Translations under genes and position numbers: made by a program
Assembly (NCBI GenBank): GCA_946615905.1
Contig: CAMOIE010000013.1
Coordinates: 1 to 64,000, forward strand
Direction of reading: 5' to 3'
Source: an uncultured Treponema sp.
GTDB taxonomy: Bacteria; Spirochaetota; Spirochaetia; Treponematales; Treponemataceae
DNA length: 64,000 nucleotides
Notes under the pieces: generated by a model
Database searches by the model: none
The model's input: the letters and a program-made list of their open reading frames with translations, nothing else
Told to the model about the DNA's origin: nothing
Part shown: piece after piece, positions 42,559 to 52,128 of the stretch
Position numbering within the stretch: position 1 is the stretch's first letter
Layout: each line of letters begins with the position of its first letter

Positions 42559-43977
42559 CTACTTTTGCAAGTTTGCAAGCAGCCAGTCCTTGAACAAATT
42601 GTAGTCATTTTCCATCGGAACAGCCCTGTCCGGCAGCTCCATAACCTTCTGCAATCTTTCAGGAATAGTCGGTGTACGTCCTGTCGCCTGCTGGACAGTC
42701 GCGCCGAATTTAGCAGGATGGGCCGTCTCAAGAATGATTCCTACAGCCCTCTTGTTAATCACTGAGTCCGCCCAATCAGGAAGGTTTGGAGTGAGTCCAG
42801 GTTTTGTAAAGTCGCCTTTCTTGCCGTTTTTGAGCTCTTCCATTCCGCCATTTTTGATGTCTGACCAAGCTTTCCAGCCGACAGAGCCGTGGGGGTCGAT
42901 TATGTAGCCTGTCTTGTCGTAGCAGTCCTTGACCGATGCGATAATTCCGTCATTGTCGAGCCAGTATGAGGCGAAGAGTGAGCGGACCTGGTCAAGTGAA
43001 TACATCGCCTGAATGCGCTCGTAGTTTGACGGGGCACCAACGTCCATAGCGTTTGCATATGTCTCAACTGACGGACGGGCCTTGTATTCTCCGGTCGCAA
43101 TCCAATCGGGAATCGTGTGGTTCGTGTTTGTCGCAGCGACAAATCCCTTGATAGGTGCGCCCATCTCACGGGCAATCAGACCTGAAGTCAAGTTTCCAAA
43201 ATTTCCAGACGGAACGATCATGATTATGTCTGGATTTTCGATTTTGTTGTCACCACGGCTTCTGTTTCGGACAACGAGGCTTGAGTACATGTAGTAAAAA
43301 GCCTGGGGAAGAAGTCTTGAGATGTTGATAGAGTTCGCTGATGAAAGGCGGAGGGCAGAGCGCAAGGAGTCGTCTGTGAACGCTGTCTTCACGAGCTTCT
43401 GGCAGTCGTCAAAAGTTCCATTGACCTTGAGTGCACGGACATTTCCAGTAAACGTTGAGAGTTGTTTTTCCTGCAATGGGGAAATCTTTCCCTCCGGGTA
43501 GAGAATCGTCACGTCAAGCCCCGGAACGTTATGGAAGGCGGAGCCTACGGCAGAGCCGGTGTCACCGGAAGTGGCCACCAAAATGTGGAGTGGGGAACTT
43601 TCTGACTTGTTGAAGTATGACATTACGCGGGCCATAAAGCGGGCGCCGAAATCCTTGAATGCGCAGGTCGGTCCGTGGAAAAGCTCTAGCACGTATGAAA
43701 CTGGGTCAACAGGCACAACTCTTGTGGGGAAGGGGTAGGCATCTGCGATTATGGCCATAAGGTCGGAGTCTGGAATTTCGCCCTCTACATAAGGTTTTGC
43801 CATCTCAAAGGCGATGTCTCGGAATGATGGTTCCGGAGTCCTGTTTATAAATTCCGTAGAAAGTTTCGGAAACGAAGCCGGAATGTAGAGCCCACCTGAC
43901 TCCTTGTTCATGCCGTTCAAAACGCATGTTCTGAAATTCGTTTTTACAGATGAATCGCGTGTGTCTGTATATATCAT
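42559..43977 (-). CDS. thrC: Threonine synthase
   Basis: 472 residues. The PLP-binding lysine lies in GPTCAFKDFGARFMARV, and the glycine-rich phosphate loop in VPSGNFGNLTSG; ATSGDTGSAVGSAF is also typical. It converts O-phosphohomoserine to threonine. Length fits the long (type II-like) bacterial form. GAGGAG precedes the ATG, 30 bases after the stop of the lipoprotein gene on the same strand, so both may share the promoter at 45023-45051. No other threonine genes are nearby. Confidence 0.97.
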   Translation of the reverse strand: MIYTDTRDSSVKTNFRTCVLNGMNKESGGLYIPASFPKLSTEFINRTPEPSFRDIAFEMAKPYVEGEIPDSDLMAIIADAYPFPTRVVPVDPVSYVLELFHGPTCAFKDFGARFMARVMSYFNKSESSPLHILVATSGDTGSAVGSAFHNVPGLDVTILYPEGKISPLQEKQLSTFTGNVRALKVNGTFDDCQKLVKTAFTDDSLRSALRLSSANSINISRLLPQAFYYMYSSLVVRNRSRGDNKIENPDIIMIVPSGNFGNLTSGLIAREMGAPIKGFVAATNTNHTIPDWIATGEYKARPSVETYANAMDVGAPSNYERIQAMYSLDQVRSLFASYWLDNDGIIASVKDCYDKTGYIIDPHGSVGWKAWSDIKNGGMEELKNGKKGDFTKPGLTPNLPDWADSVINKRAVGIILETAHPAKFGATVQQATGRTPTIPERLQKVMELPDRAVPMENDYNLFKDWLLANLQK

Positions 43978-44007
43978 TTTTCTATATTCTCCTCGTAGAT
44001 AGAGATT

Positions 44008-44994
44008 TTACATTCCGTAGATGATTGCGGGGGCCAGCTCCTTTGCAAGAGCCTTGCGGGCATTGGGAAGTGCGTTCCATTCTTTTGCCTCGGTGACAGA
44101 GGCTGTTCTTTTTGCTGAATAAAGGACCGCTCCGCTTTTCATGTCAAGGCAGACAATCTCGCCGTTCAACGTGCACTTGAAGCCGCTTTCTGTTTTTTCA
44201 ACGGGATTTGCATATTTTACGGTTCCGTAGATTAGATATGCTGATGAGGTTCCAAGCATGGCCTTCGCGGAATTATAGACTTTAGTGCTGTCTCCACTTG
44301 AGATTGAGGATGAAAAGTCAGGTCCGTTTCCGACTCTTGAAAAGCCCGCGACCATAAGCTCTGTCAGAAGGTTTGAGGAGGAGACGGAGTTATCGTGAAT
44401 GATTTTTCCAGATGCATTGTAGTCGACTATGGCAAGACAGCCTCCGGCAGAAGTCATGTTAGTCTTTGCCTTGTATGGGGCTGTAACTGTTTTTGATGCG
44501 GCCAACTTTGCAACTTCTTCATCGCTTGTGTCTGCTGAAGGATAAGCCTTTACGACAGTGTTGAAAGACTGGGCGGGAATCCCAGCTGAAAATGAAATCG
44601 CACCATCTGTGTCCGTTGTCAGAATGGTCTTGCTGTATTCAACATTGTCACCAGTTCTTTTTGCAGGGATTTCTAAAGTCACTTCAAAATTTGAGGCTGG
44701 GCTTCCATCCGCTTTTGTGGCCTTTAAAATATATGGGGCGGAAAATGCCTTTCCTTTTACGGTCTGTTTCGGTGCTGAGATGAAGGAGAGTGCGATTCCG
44801 TCTGTTTTTGCCTTGTAGAGTGAGAGGGGAGTTTCTTTTACTTCAGTTTTTACTGGACCCGCTTCTGTATGTGGGCGGTTGCCTTCTTTTTCTGCGGCTT
44901 TTCCGACGTTTGAAGAAGTTGCACATGAGACTGCGAGAGACAGAAGAAATATGGAAGAGATTGATGCGCAGATACTACGTTTATTAAATTTCAT
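44008..44994 (-). CDS. Conserved-type lipoprotein, function unknown
   Basis: 328 residues. The signal peptide ends LAVSCATSS, with Cys24 the probable lipidation site. Residues about 60-165 look like an Ig-like beta-sandwich (SAPYILKATKADGSPASNFE); the C-terminal half (about 175-328) resembles proteins that bind or assemble in the envelope (SNLLTELMVAGFSRVGNGPD; YLIYGTVKYANPVEK). No family is recognised. It has a strong own promoter and is followed by thrC after 30 bases; the pairing with an amino-acid enzyme has no clear meaning. Confidence 0.8.
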   Translation of the reverse strand: MKFNKRSICASISSIFLLSLAVSCATSSNVGKAAEKEGNRPHTEAGPVKTEVKETPLSLYKAKTDGIALSFISAPKQTVKGKAFSAPYILKATKADGSPASNFEVTLEIPAKRTGDNVEYSKTILTTDTDGAISFSAGIPAQSFNTVVKAYPSADTSDEEVAKLAASKTVTAPYKAKTNMTSAGGCLAIVDYNASGKIIHDNSVSSSNLLTELMVAGFSRVGNGPDFSSSISSGDSTKVYNSAKAMLGTSSAYLIYGTVKYANPVEKTESGFKCTLNGEIVCLDMKSGAVLYSAKRTASVTEAKEWNALPNARKALAKELAPAIIYGM

Positions 44995-45022
44995 AAAATC
45001 CTCATTAAAAATTGCAGTAAAT

Positions 45023-45051
45023 ATTATATTGATAATAAATGCCTTTCACAA
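45023..45051 (-). promoter_or_regulatory. Promoter of the lipoprotein gene (and possibly thrC)
   Basis: Minus strand TTGTGA (45051-45046), 17-base spacer, perfect -10 TATAAT (45028-45023). TGAGGA precedes the ATG at 44994. Confidence 0.75.
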
Positions 45052-45103
45052 GGTTCGGGTTACAGAATTTGGCATAATTTTACATTTTTGCACTTGCCTT
45101 GAG

Positions 45104-45125
45104 TTTATTGTCGAAAATCAATAAA
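45104..45125 (+). promoter_or_regulatory. Stem-loop just upstream of the glycosyltransferase ribosome-binding site
   Basis: TTTATTG, loop TCGAAAAT, CAATAAA, directly followed by GAGGAG (45128-45133) and the ATG at 45137. It could modulate ribosome access or mark the promoter region; no clear -35/-10 for the plus strand was fixed here. Confidence 0.35.
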
Positions 45126-45136
45126 CTGAGGAGCCT

Positions 45137-46369
45137 ATGAATATCGCCTTATTTACAGACCAATATCTTCCTACTAAAAGTGGTGTTGTTACTGTTGTTG
45201 TTCAGTTGAAAAAAATCTTGGAAGAATTGGGGCATAATGTTGTTATTGTAACCGTAATGGCTTCCCTTGATGGCTATGAAGAGTCAGAAGATCCGAATAT
45301 TCTCCGCGTGTACTCTATTCCAGCTCCCGTAGGAACTGGCCAGTACATAGGTTTTCCCCACAGGCGTGCCATTGTCAAATTCCTTGAGAAGCACAATGTT
45401 CAGCTGATTCATGCCCATACGGAGTTTTTTGTCGGTCAGATTGCGGTAAGGGTCGGCAAGTATATGAATATTCCTGTCATTGCCACGACACATACCATGT
45501 GGGAGGACTATTACCGCTACTATTTGTCCTTCGGAAAGTTGATTTCCCGCCGTTTGATCCGCAAAATCGTAAAGAAGCTCTACAAGCGGTTCTACGCATT
45601 GATCAATGTTTCCGAGAAGGCTCATAAGTATTTCACAAATCCCTTTATGCTGCCGGGAATTCCTTCCGCTATAATTCCGAATGCAATCGACAGTGAAAAA
45701 TTCAATCTCATGCGGTGTACCGAGCAGGACAAGGTTGAACTGCGGGCGAAGCTTGGAATCAAGGAGAATGATCGGGTTCTTCTGTATGTCGGTAGAATTG
45801 TCGAGGAAAAACGGCTCTTTGAACTTTTGGAAGTCATCAAGCGTATAGTCAGCAAGCGTGATAATGTCAAGATGGTCTTTGTCGGAGCTGGAGTCATAGA
45901 GGACGACCTTCGCGAGGAGGTTCAGAATTTTGAGTACGCAGACAAGATAATTTTTACCGGCTTTGTTGACTGGATGAAACTAGCTCCATACTACGCAATC
46001 GGTGATATCTTTGTGACGGCTTCCCTTTCTGAAATGCATTCGATGACAGTTCTTGAGGCGATGTCTTTGGGCTTGCCAGTCATCTGTCGCAAGGACGATT
46101 CTTTTTCTGACACCGTTTTGCAGGGAAAGACTGGTTATATGGCGGCCTCGGATCAGGACATGGACAAATTCCTCCTTTGCCTAATCGACAATCCTGAAAA
46201 ATGTCGTCAGATGGGTGAGAGGGCCTTTGAACTGTCCAAGAATTTTTCCCTCCTCCTTCACGGAAAGAGGACGGAAGCCTTCTATCAGGAGGTTCTCAGG
46301 AATTTTCCGAAACGAATGTCATCTTCGAAGCTTCAGCAAATTGTCAATCAAGTAAAATCTAAGAAATAA
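45137..46369 (+). CDS. Glycosyltransferase family 4, glycolipid synthase type
   Basis: 410 residues. N-terminal NIALFTDQYLPTKSGVVTVV and IHAHTEFFVGQIAVRVGK, and the C-terminal SLSEMHSMTVLEAMSLGLPV (E-x7-E), resemble GT4 enzymes such as diacylglycerol alpha-glucosyltransferases. The basic cluster FGKLISRRLIRKIVKKLYKR (about 134-155) would suit membrane-surface binding. It probably makes a glycolipid or a glycan for the cell envelope; substrate is inference. It heads a cluster with two putative outer-membrane proteins, 15 bases before the first. Confidence 0.9.
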   Translation: MNIALFTDQYLPTKSGVVTVVVQLKKILEELGHNVVIVTVMASLDGYEESEDPNILRVYSIPAPVGTGQYIGFPHRRAIVKFLEKHNVQLIHAHTEFFVGQIAVRVGKYMNIPVIATTHTMWEDYYRYYLSFGKLISRRLIRKIVKKLYKRFYALINVSEKAHKYFTNPFMLPGIPSAIIPNAIDSEKFNLMRCTEQDKVELRAKLGIKENDRVLLYVGRIVEEKRLFELLEVIKRIVSKRDNVKMVFVGAGVIEDDLREEVQNFEYADKIIFTGFVDWMKLAPYYAIGDIFVTASLSEMHSMTVLEAMSLGLPVICRKDDSFSDTVLQGKTGYMAASDQDMDKFLLCLIDNPEKCRQMGERAFELSKNFSLLLHGKRTEAFYQEVLRNFPKRMSSSKLQQIVNQVKSKK

Positions 46370-46384
46370 CAGGAAGTTTTTATA

Positions 46385-48073
46385 ATGACGGATAGAAAAA
46401 AATCCTTAGGAAGGGTGCTGATTTTTTTTCTCTTTTTGTGCGTAAACCGGGGTTTTGCCACCGTCCGGGGAGACCAGGAACTTATTACTGCCGGAAGTCC
46501 TGTGTATGACAAGGCCACGGCCGTCTTTTTGGAAAGCGGGCTTTGGAATTTTGCAGACTCCGTTCCTGTCACAATCGAGGAGTTGAAATTCTACCTTTCT
46601 GAGGTTGACTATGATTCGCTTTCAGAGAGCGGAAGGACCTCATATGACTCAATTCAGTCTTACTTCGGCGAGGAGAATATTTCCTTTGACTCTGACATTT
46701 TCAACATCGGTTTTGAGCCTTCGTTGAGTTTGGAGGGCTATTACAAAAACAATGATGATATTGCCTGGGTTTTCGACAAGTACAGCCGAAAGCCTCTTGT
46801 TGACTTGCCCTTGACATTGAATGCCTCAAAGTATTTCACGATTATGTGTGACCTCTACCTGTGGCAAAACCGCTGCCAGATGTTAAAAAAGGACAATTAT
46901 GTCAATGTCCCTCTGTCTTCAAACCAATTCAATTTGAATTTTCCGACAACGGCTTATTTTTCAACGGGAACAAAAGTGACTGATGGATTCGGAGTTTCTT
47001 TTCAGACAGGACTTGCAGAGACTTCTGTCGGCAGAACCCTTTCCGGTTCGGTTATCCGCTCCGAGTATATGACCGGGGCGACCTATGCCCAGCTTTCCGC
47101 ATACAGCCATAAAATTAAATATTCCGCCTCAATCACCCAGCTTAATACTGAGCGCTATTTTTACATGCATAAGCTTGAGGCACGTCCCCATAAGTCCCTT
47201 ACGATTTCTGCCATTGAGGGACAGCTTTGCGCCAAGCCGATGGAGCTGCGTTTTATGAACCCCCTGACGATTTTTCACGGGTTCGCCCCATGGAATGACT
47301 ATTCGGAAGATGATGACATGTATACGAGTGCTTTCATGGGCTTAAAGTTGTCTTGGGTTCCTGTAAAGTACCTGCGTTTCTATGGACTTTTTGCCATGAC
47401 CCAGTACCAGACTCCCTATGAAAAATCCAGCTGGGGTGACAGTCTTACCCCTAACGGTCTTGGCGGACAGGCAGGCCTTGAGTCTTATATCCCTGCGAAG
47501 GGCGGTTATTTTCACTGGGGAATCGAGGGCTATTACGCCCAGCCCTACTTGTATTTGAAGCCCTCTCCGAACTCATCTATGGTCAGAACTTATACGGAAT
47601 CTATCGGCGAGCAGGATCCTATCTATGAGTGGATTGGCTCTCCTTTTGGTCCTGACTCAATCGCCGGAACCGCCGTGGCGGGCTATGAGGTTCCAGAAAA
47701 ATGGTCTGTGACAGCTAAATACCTCTTTTTGGTTCAGGGAGAGCTTGCCGACGATTCGATCTTTAGAAATGCAGGCTGGATGGACGAAACCTTGGATTGG
47801 TATGCCTTGCAGAATCCCTACAGCGATACGGCCAACAATTGGAAGGGCTATCCTCATACTGCAAAGGAAAGAGATCAGACTACTCCAACCGGAACTCCAC
47901 AGTATAACCACAGGATTTCTGTGAAAATGACTTTGAATCCGACCAATTGGATGGAACTTGTCGCCCAGCCTAGCTATGTGATAATTTTCAATAACGGCCA
48001 CATAAAGCATGAAAAGGATCACGGGTTTGAAATTGCTGCCGGCTGTAGAATTAAATTTTGTAAGATAAAGTAG
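46385..48073 (+). CDS. Outer-membrane beta-barrel, Wzi (capsule assembly)-like
   Basis: 562 residues with a signal peptide (cleavage probably after about residue 25). The body is rich in alternating beta strands. Segments such as YFYMHKLEARPHKSLTISAIEG and LCAKPMELRFMNPLTIFHGF match the pattern of Wzi-type capsule-assembly barrels, in which a conserved strand is followed by LRxxNP. Spirochaetes do carry such proteins, but a capsule is not proven. It is the second gene of the run, 15 bases after the glycosyltransferase and 6 bases before a related-size barrel, fitting an envelope-glycan role. Confidence 0.75.
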   Translation: MTDRKKSLGRVLIFFLFLCVNRGFATVRGDQELITAGSPVYDKATAVFLESGLWNFADSVPVTIEELKFYLSEVDYDSLSESGRTSYDSIQSYFGEENISFDSDIFNIGFEPSLSLEGYYKNNDDIAWVFDKYSRKPLVDLPLTLNASKYFTIMCDLYLWQNRCQMLKKDNYVNVPLSSNQFNLNFPTTAYFSTGTKVTDGFGVSFQTGLAETSVGRTLSGSVIRSEYMTGATYAQLSAYSHKIKYSASITQLNTERYFYMHKLEARPHKSLTISAIEGQLCAKPMELRFMNPLTIFHGFAPWNDYSEDDDMYTSAFMGLKLSWVPVKYLRFYGLFAMTQYQTPYEKSSWGDSLTPNGLGGQAGLESYIPAKGGYFHWGIEGYYAQPYLYLKPSPNSSMVRTYTESIGEQDPIYEWIGSPFGPDSIAGTAVAGYEVPEKWSVTAKYLFLVQGELADDSIFRNAGWMDETLDWYALQNPYSDTANNWKGYPHTAKERDQTTPTGTPQYNHRISVKMTLNPTNWMELVAQPSYVIIFNNGHIKHEKDHGFEIAAGCRIKFCKIK

Positions 48074-48079
48074 GTTTGT

Positions 48080-49855
48080 ATGAGCAAAAAAAAATTAATT
48101 TCGGTCTTGTTTGCCTTCTTGTTTTTGACCTTTTCCTTTGGATTCTCACAGGCCTTGGTCGACACTGCTGATGATTTTTATCTTTATGCCCAAGGTTGGT
48201 ATGCGAAGGGACTCCTCTCTCAGCCCCTTCCACAGGTCAGACCATATTCGGCTAATGCCGCAAAACAAATTTTGAATCAGGTTATTGAAAGTGGAAATGA
48301 ATTTGAAGCCCGGCAGGCTCAAAGGGAATATGACCGCCTGTTTTCAAGCCAGTTTCATGCTGCCATAGAGGCCACTGGCCATTATAAACGGAGTCAGACA
48401 TTAAAGGATCATTCAAAGGAGACTTCTTCATTAAAGACTGTCGGCGGTGAGATTTCGATTTACGGGGACATTGAACTTCATCCGCTCGCATCTCTTTCTT
48501 ATGACCCTGGTGTTTTTGGTCTTACAAAAAGCGAATCCAACTTCTTGCCGAAATATACGAATTCTTTGCATGATTCTGTTACGGACAAGTCTGAATTGGG
48601 GCCGATTGACGCTTATTTGGATATGAATATGAACCTTTCTGTCGGAACTGCCAATCTGTATGGTTCTGGCGGAGTCAGCCGCATAGGTTTCGGTCCCTTT
48701 TTGGGGCAGGGACTTGCCCTGAATGATACGGCCTTCCATTCCGCAAACTTCATTTTTAATGTTCAAAAGGGGAGGTGGGCTTTTTCCACAGTTTACGAGG
48801 CGATAGGTGCGACAGATTCTTATTCCTCTAATCTGGACAATTTGAAGTCTGGGAAGTTTCTTGCCTTTCACTCTGTAAAATTCGTTCCAAGCCCGAAATT
48901 CTCTATTTCATATTATGAGAATGTCGTATGGGGACCTAAGTCTAATTTTGCCTACCTTTTCCCGGCTCCGTATATGGTCATTCAGGGAATCGGAGGGGCG
49001 GACTCAAACAGTCAGCTTGGCTTCCTTTTGGAATTCTTCCCTGTTGCAGGCTTGGAGCTTGCCGGCGACTTCTTCTTTGATGACTTTGACGTTGACGCCT
49101 TGGCAAAGGGCGATGTTGATTCCAAAAATAGGATAGGCATCCAAGTGGGTGCTATTTTTACCCCGATTGCCTCGGTCTGTACGAGATTGTCTCTTGACTA
49201 TACCGCTATTATGTCCTATGTCTATTCCCACTGGGAGTATGCTGACGATAACGACACGATTAAGGGTTCAGAGCTGAACTATCAGAATTATACTAACAAT
49301 GGAATCTGCATTGGCTCCAGTTTGGATCCTAATTCTGACAGGGTTCTTTTTACTGCCAATTTTGCCCCTGCGGAAAGACTCAAGCTTTCTTTTATGGCAT
49401 CCTTTGCCCGTCACCAGAATGTCCTTGAGAACCTTGATGATGATGAGGCTGCAGCTTACTTGGCTGCTAATGCTGGTGTCTACAATACAAGCGGAAGTCT
49501 TTTGACCCATTCTGTGTATTCTGGAGGAGACCATGTTGAGCAGGCTTGGAAGCATTTGAATTTTATGACTGCCGACCACACGATGATTACTACCTCATTG
49601 GGGCTTGGAGCGGAATACTCTCTTCCAAAAACTGAAATTGGTCAGCTGTCATTCAAGGCTGGCTACACCTTTGAGTATATAAAGAACAAGGGGGTCGACA
49701 ATCCCATGTATCCTGGCGGAGTCTACAAAATTACGAGTGCGACTACGGAAGCTGAAAAGTCCGCATTTGTAAAAGCTGCCCATCGGGCTTGGGTGGACAG
49801 ACTCTACGATTGCGTGAACCAGTATATCAGCTTCTCTGTAAAATACAGCTACTAA
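48080..49855 (+). CDS. Putative outer-membrane beta-barrel protein
   Basis: 591 residues. A signal peptide (KKLISVLFAFLFLTFSFGFSQ) precedes a mature part starting ALVDTADDFYLYAQGWYAKG, with many amphipathic strands and a C-terminal strand ending in aromatic residues (ISFSVKYSY), the usual outer-membrane assembly signal. Exact family not recognised; layout and neighbour suggest a paralogue or partner of the Wzi-like protein. It ends 14 bases before the converging thiI gene; no clear terminator was seen between them. Confidence 0.75.
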   Translation: MSKKKLISVLFAFLFLTFSFGFSQALVDTADDFYLYAQGWYAKGLLSQPLPQVRPYSANAAKQILNQVIESGNEFEARQAQREYDRLFSSQFHAAIEATGHYKRSQTLKDHSKETSSLKTVGGEISIYGDIELHPLASLSYDPGVFGLTKSESNFLPKYTNSLHDSVTDKSELGPIDAYLDMNMNLSVGTANLYGSGGVSRIGFGPFLGQGLALNDTAFHSANFIFNVQKGRWAFSTVYEAIGATDSYSSNLDNLKSGKFLAFHSVKFVPSPKFSISYYENVVWGPKSNFAYLFPAPYMVIQGIGGADSNSQLGFLLEFFPVAGLELAGDFFFDDFDVDALAKGDVDSKNRIGIQVGAIFTPIASVCTRLSLDYTAIMSYVYSHWEYADDNDTIKGSELNYQNYTNNGICIGSSLDPNSDRVLFTANFAPAERLKLSFMASFARHQNVLENLDDDEAAAYLAANAGVYNTSGSLLTHSVYSGGDHVEQAWKHLNFMTADHTMITTSLGLGAEYSLPKTEIGQLSFKAGYTFEYIKNKGVDNPMYPGGVYKITSATTEAEKSAFVKAAHRAWVDRLYDCVNQYISFSVKYSY

Positions 49856-49869
49856 AAAAAGAATGGCCG

Positions 49870-51108
49870 TCAGTCTGTGACGGTCTTTCCGTTCTCAGCC
49901 GCGATTTTGTCCTTGTTGGGCTTTGTTCCGAATTTTTGCGCGACAATGCCCGACATCTCGAATCTTTTTATAACTCTCTTTTCGTAGGCCTCTTTTATAA
50001 GGTCGTCGACTCCAAGACTTTCATAGATTTTCTTCGCCTCCTCCAAATCCGCGCGCAAAACCGGGTGTTTGGGTGAGAAAATCACGCAGCAGTCTTCATA
50101 GGGGAGAATCGAGGTCTCATACGTTCCGATTCTTTTTGCCACGGCGATTATGTCGTCCTTGTCAGTGCCGACAAGCGGGCGTATAAGCGGATATTTCGCC
50201 GCGGACTCAGTGACCGCCATGTTCTTGATTGTCTGGCTTGCGACCTGCCCAAGAGACTCCCCTGTGATTATGCAGTCTGCGTTGACCCTCTCTGCTAAAA
50301 GATTCGCCGCCTTCATCATGCAGATTCTGAGCATCAGCGTTGACCAGTCCTGCGGTGCTTTTTTTCTGATTTGCATCTGCACGTCCGTGAACGGGATTAT
50401 GTTCAGGTGGCAGGCAAGCCCGTACTGGGAGATAATCTGGGCAAGATCCTCGACTTTTTTTTGCGCTTCTTCCGATGTGTATGGATATGAGTGGAAGTAT
50501 ACGCACTCGACCTTCATTCCCCGGGCCATCATCTTGTAGCCTGCGACAGGGGAATCAAGTCCGCCTGAGAGCAAGAGAAGTCCTTTGCCTGAGCAGCCGA
50601 CCGGAAGTCCCCTGTGGCCGTCCTCGCTAGTAATGTAGACGTAGCAGCTTTTTCTCACCTCTACATGGACTGCGACATCTGGATTTTTTACATCGACTTT
50701 CAGAATCCCCTGGTCAAATGCGTACTGGGCTCCCTCGCGGGCAATTCCGTATGAGTCAAGCGGAAAAGACTTGTCCTCGCGCTTGGCGATTATCTTGAAT
50801 GTCTTGGCCCCTTTTTCGCGGGCGATTTTGCACTGGCGGAGGACTTCATTTTTTATGGCCTCGATTGATTTTTCGATTTCAGTCGCCTCGGCCCAGCCGG
50901 TGATTCCCAAAAGGTGGTTTAATGTGTATTCGACTGCCGGAGCTGACTCGTCAGGGCAGGAGATATAGAGCCTTCCTGCGGTGAGGGAGACTTTTGCCTC
51001 CACGGAGGCCAGACAGTAGCGGACGTTTGATGTCAAAAGGGTTTCAAAAGAGTGGATGTTGGAGCCTTTCAGCGCAAGCTCCCCGATTTTTCCAAGGTAA
51101 AGTTTCAT
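49870..51108 (-). CDS. thiI: tRNA 4-thiouridine synthase (ThiI)
   Basis: 412 residues. NFLD/THUMP RNA-binding region (about 1-165; ITGWAEATEIEKSIEAIKNE) precedes a PP-loop ATPase (LLLLSGGLDSPVAGYKMMAR). The C-terminal half shows GESLGQVASQTIKNM and the Cys-containing DCCVIFSPKHP. It uses sulfur from a cysteine desulfurase to make s4U8 in tRNA and may serve thiamine synthesis. There is no rhodanese domain, as in the shorter form found in Bacillus. No thi genes are adjacent, so tRNA thiolation is the more likely role. Confidence 0.95.
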   Translation of the reverse strand: MKLYLGKIGELALKGSNIHSFETLLTSNVRYCLASVEAKVSLTAGRLYISCPDESAPAVEYTLNHLLGITGWAEATEIEKSIEAIKNEVLRQCKIAREKGAKTFKIIAKREDKSFPLDSYGIAREGAQYAFDQGILKVDVKNPDVAVHVEVRKSCYVYITSEDGHRGLPVGCSGKGLLLLSGGLDSPVAGYKMMARGMKVECVYFHSYPYTSEEAQKKVEDLAQIISQYGLACHLNIIPFTDVQMQIRKKAPQDWSTLMLRICMMKAANLLAERVNADCIITGESLGQVASQTIKNMAVTESAAKYPLIRPLVGTDKDDIIAVAKRIGTYETSILPYEDCCVIFSPKHPVLRADLEEAKKIYESLGVDDLIKEAYEKRVIKRFEMSGIVAQKFGTKPNKDKIAAENGKTVTD

Positions 51109-51194
51109 GAGGATATTTTTATCAGAAATGGAAAAAAAAGTCAGTCCTAAGCAGCTAAAATGGGAGCTTTAGCCTTTGAAAAATTATGAAAATA

Positions 51195-51224
51195 TTGACA
51201 TTCCCTGCAAAAAAATTATAGAAT
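51195..51224 (+). promoter_or_regulatory. Promoter of the rpsF operon
   Basis: TTGACA (51195-51200) followed after 16-18 bases by TATAGAAT (51217-51224). The leader of about 55 bases contains the GCGCATGCGGC stretch (51242 on) and AAGGAGA before the rpsF ATG. Confidence 0.75.
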
Positions 51225-51280
51225 ACACGAACCTTGGAGACGCGCATGCGGCTCCCATTTGTCCATAAGGAGACCATACA

Positions 51281-51574
51281 ATGAACAAGTATGAACTCAT
51301 GGTTATTTTCCCGATTGAGGAAGATAAATCTAAAGCGGGAACAGAATCTGTCCGCTCAATTCTCGGCCAGTTCGGCGCATCAGTTGAGAAAGAAGAGCCT
51401 TACGGCGATCGCGATTTGACTTACGAAATCAAAAAACAGAAGCGCGGTCATTTCACACTCTTCACAATTTCAGCAAATCCTGCAAAAATTGTCGAAATCC
51501 AGAAGCAGTTCGCCCTTGAGAAGAACATGCTCAAATATCTGTTCGTAAAACTCGACGAACGCAAGGCAAGCTGA
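51281..51574 (+). CDS. rpsF: 30S ribosomal protein S6
   Basis: 97 residues, full-length: MNKYELMVIFPIEEDKSKAG and the PYGDRDLTYEIKKQKRGHFT segment are typical of S6, which binds S18 and 16S rRNA in the platform. AAGGAG precedes the ATG. It heads the run with ssb, rpsR, rplI and dnaB, the order known from spirochaetes and many other bacteria. Confidence 0.97.
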   Translation: MNKYELMVIFPIEEDKSKAGTESVRSILGQFGASVEKEEPYGDRDLTYEIKKQKRGHFTLFTISANPAKIVEIQKQFALEKNMLKYLFVKLDERKAS

Positions 51575-51610
51575 GTTTATTCAGCCTGATTTCTATTCCG
51601 GAGGACTAAA

Positions 51611-52090
51611 ATGACAGACTTGAACCATGTTGTGCTTGTAGGCCGCCTCACCAGAGATTTGGGAAGTGACGAGCGTTCGTTCGGCTATCTTCCGTCAGGT
51701 CAGGCTCGTGCCAATTTCAGCATCGCTGTCAACCGGAGCAGAAAAAACGGAGAGCAGTGGGAGGACGAGGTTAATTACTTCGACATCACGCTTTTCGGAA
51801 GATCCGCAGAAAGTTTGAAACCCTATCTTCTAAAGGGAAAGCAGGTTGCCATCGAAGGCAGCCTCCGTCAGGACCGGTGGGAGAAAGACGGACAGAAGTT
51901 CAGCAAAGTGAACATTATCGCAAGTAATGTCCAGTTGTTGGGCGGACGTTCCGACTCAAACGGTTCCTCATCACAGGGCGGATATACTCCGCGCTTCCAG
52001 CAGAGTCAGGGGCAGGCTTCCGCACCGATGCAGAATGACGGCGGCTTTAACGGCGCTGATTCCAGCTTCCCGGAAGACATTCCTTTCTGA
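51611..52090 (+). CDS. ssb: Single-stranded DNA-binding protein
   Basis: 159 residues. The OB fold (MTDLNHVVLVGRLTRDLGSD, NYFDITLFGRSAESLKPYL, GSLRQDRWEKDGQKFSKV) is followed by a Gln/Ser/Gly-rich linker and the conserved acidic C-terminal tip (FPEDIPF), which recruits replication and repair partners. It protects single-stranded DNA. GGAGG lies about 5 bases before the ATG; it sits between rpsF and rpsR as is usual. Confidence 0.97.
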   Translation: MTDLNHVVLVGRLTRDLGSDERSFGYLPSGQARANFSIAVNRSRKNGEQWEDEVNYFDITLFGRSAESLKPYLLKGKQVAIEGSLRQDRWEKDGQKFSKVNIIASNVQLLGGRSDSNGSSSQGGYTPRFQQSQGQASAPMQNDGGFNGADSSFPEDIPF

Positions 52091-52128
52091 TTTTAGGATC
52101 AAAAAAGATTAATTGACAGGAGACAAAT

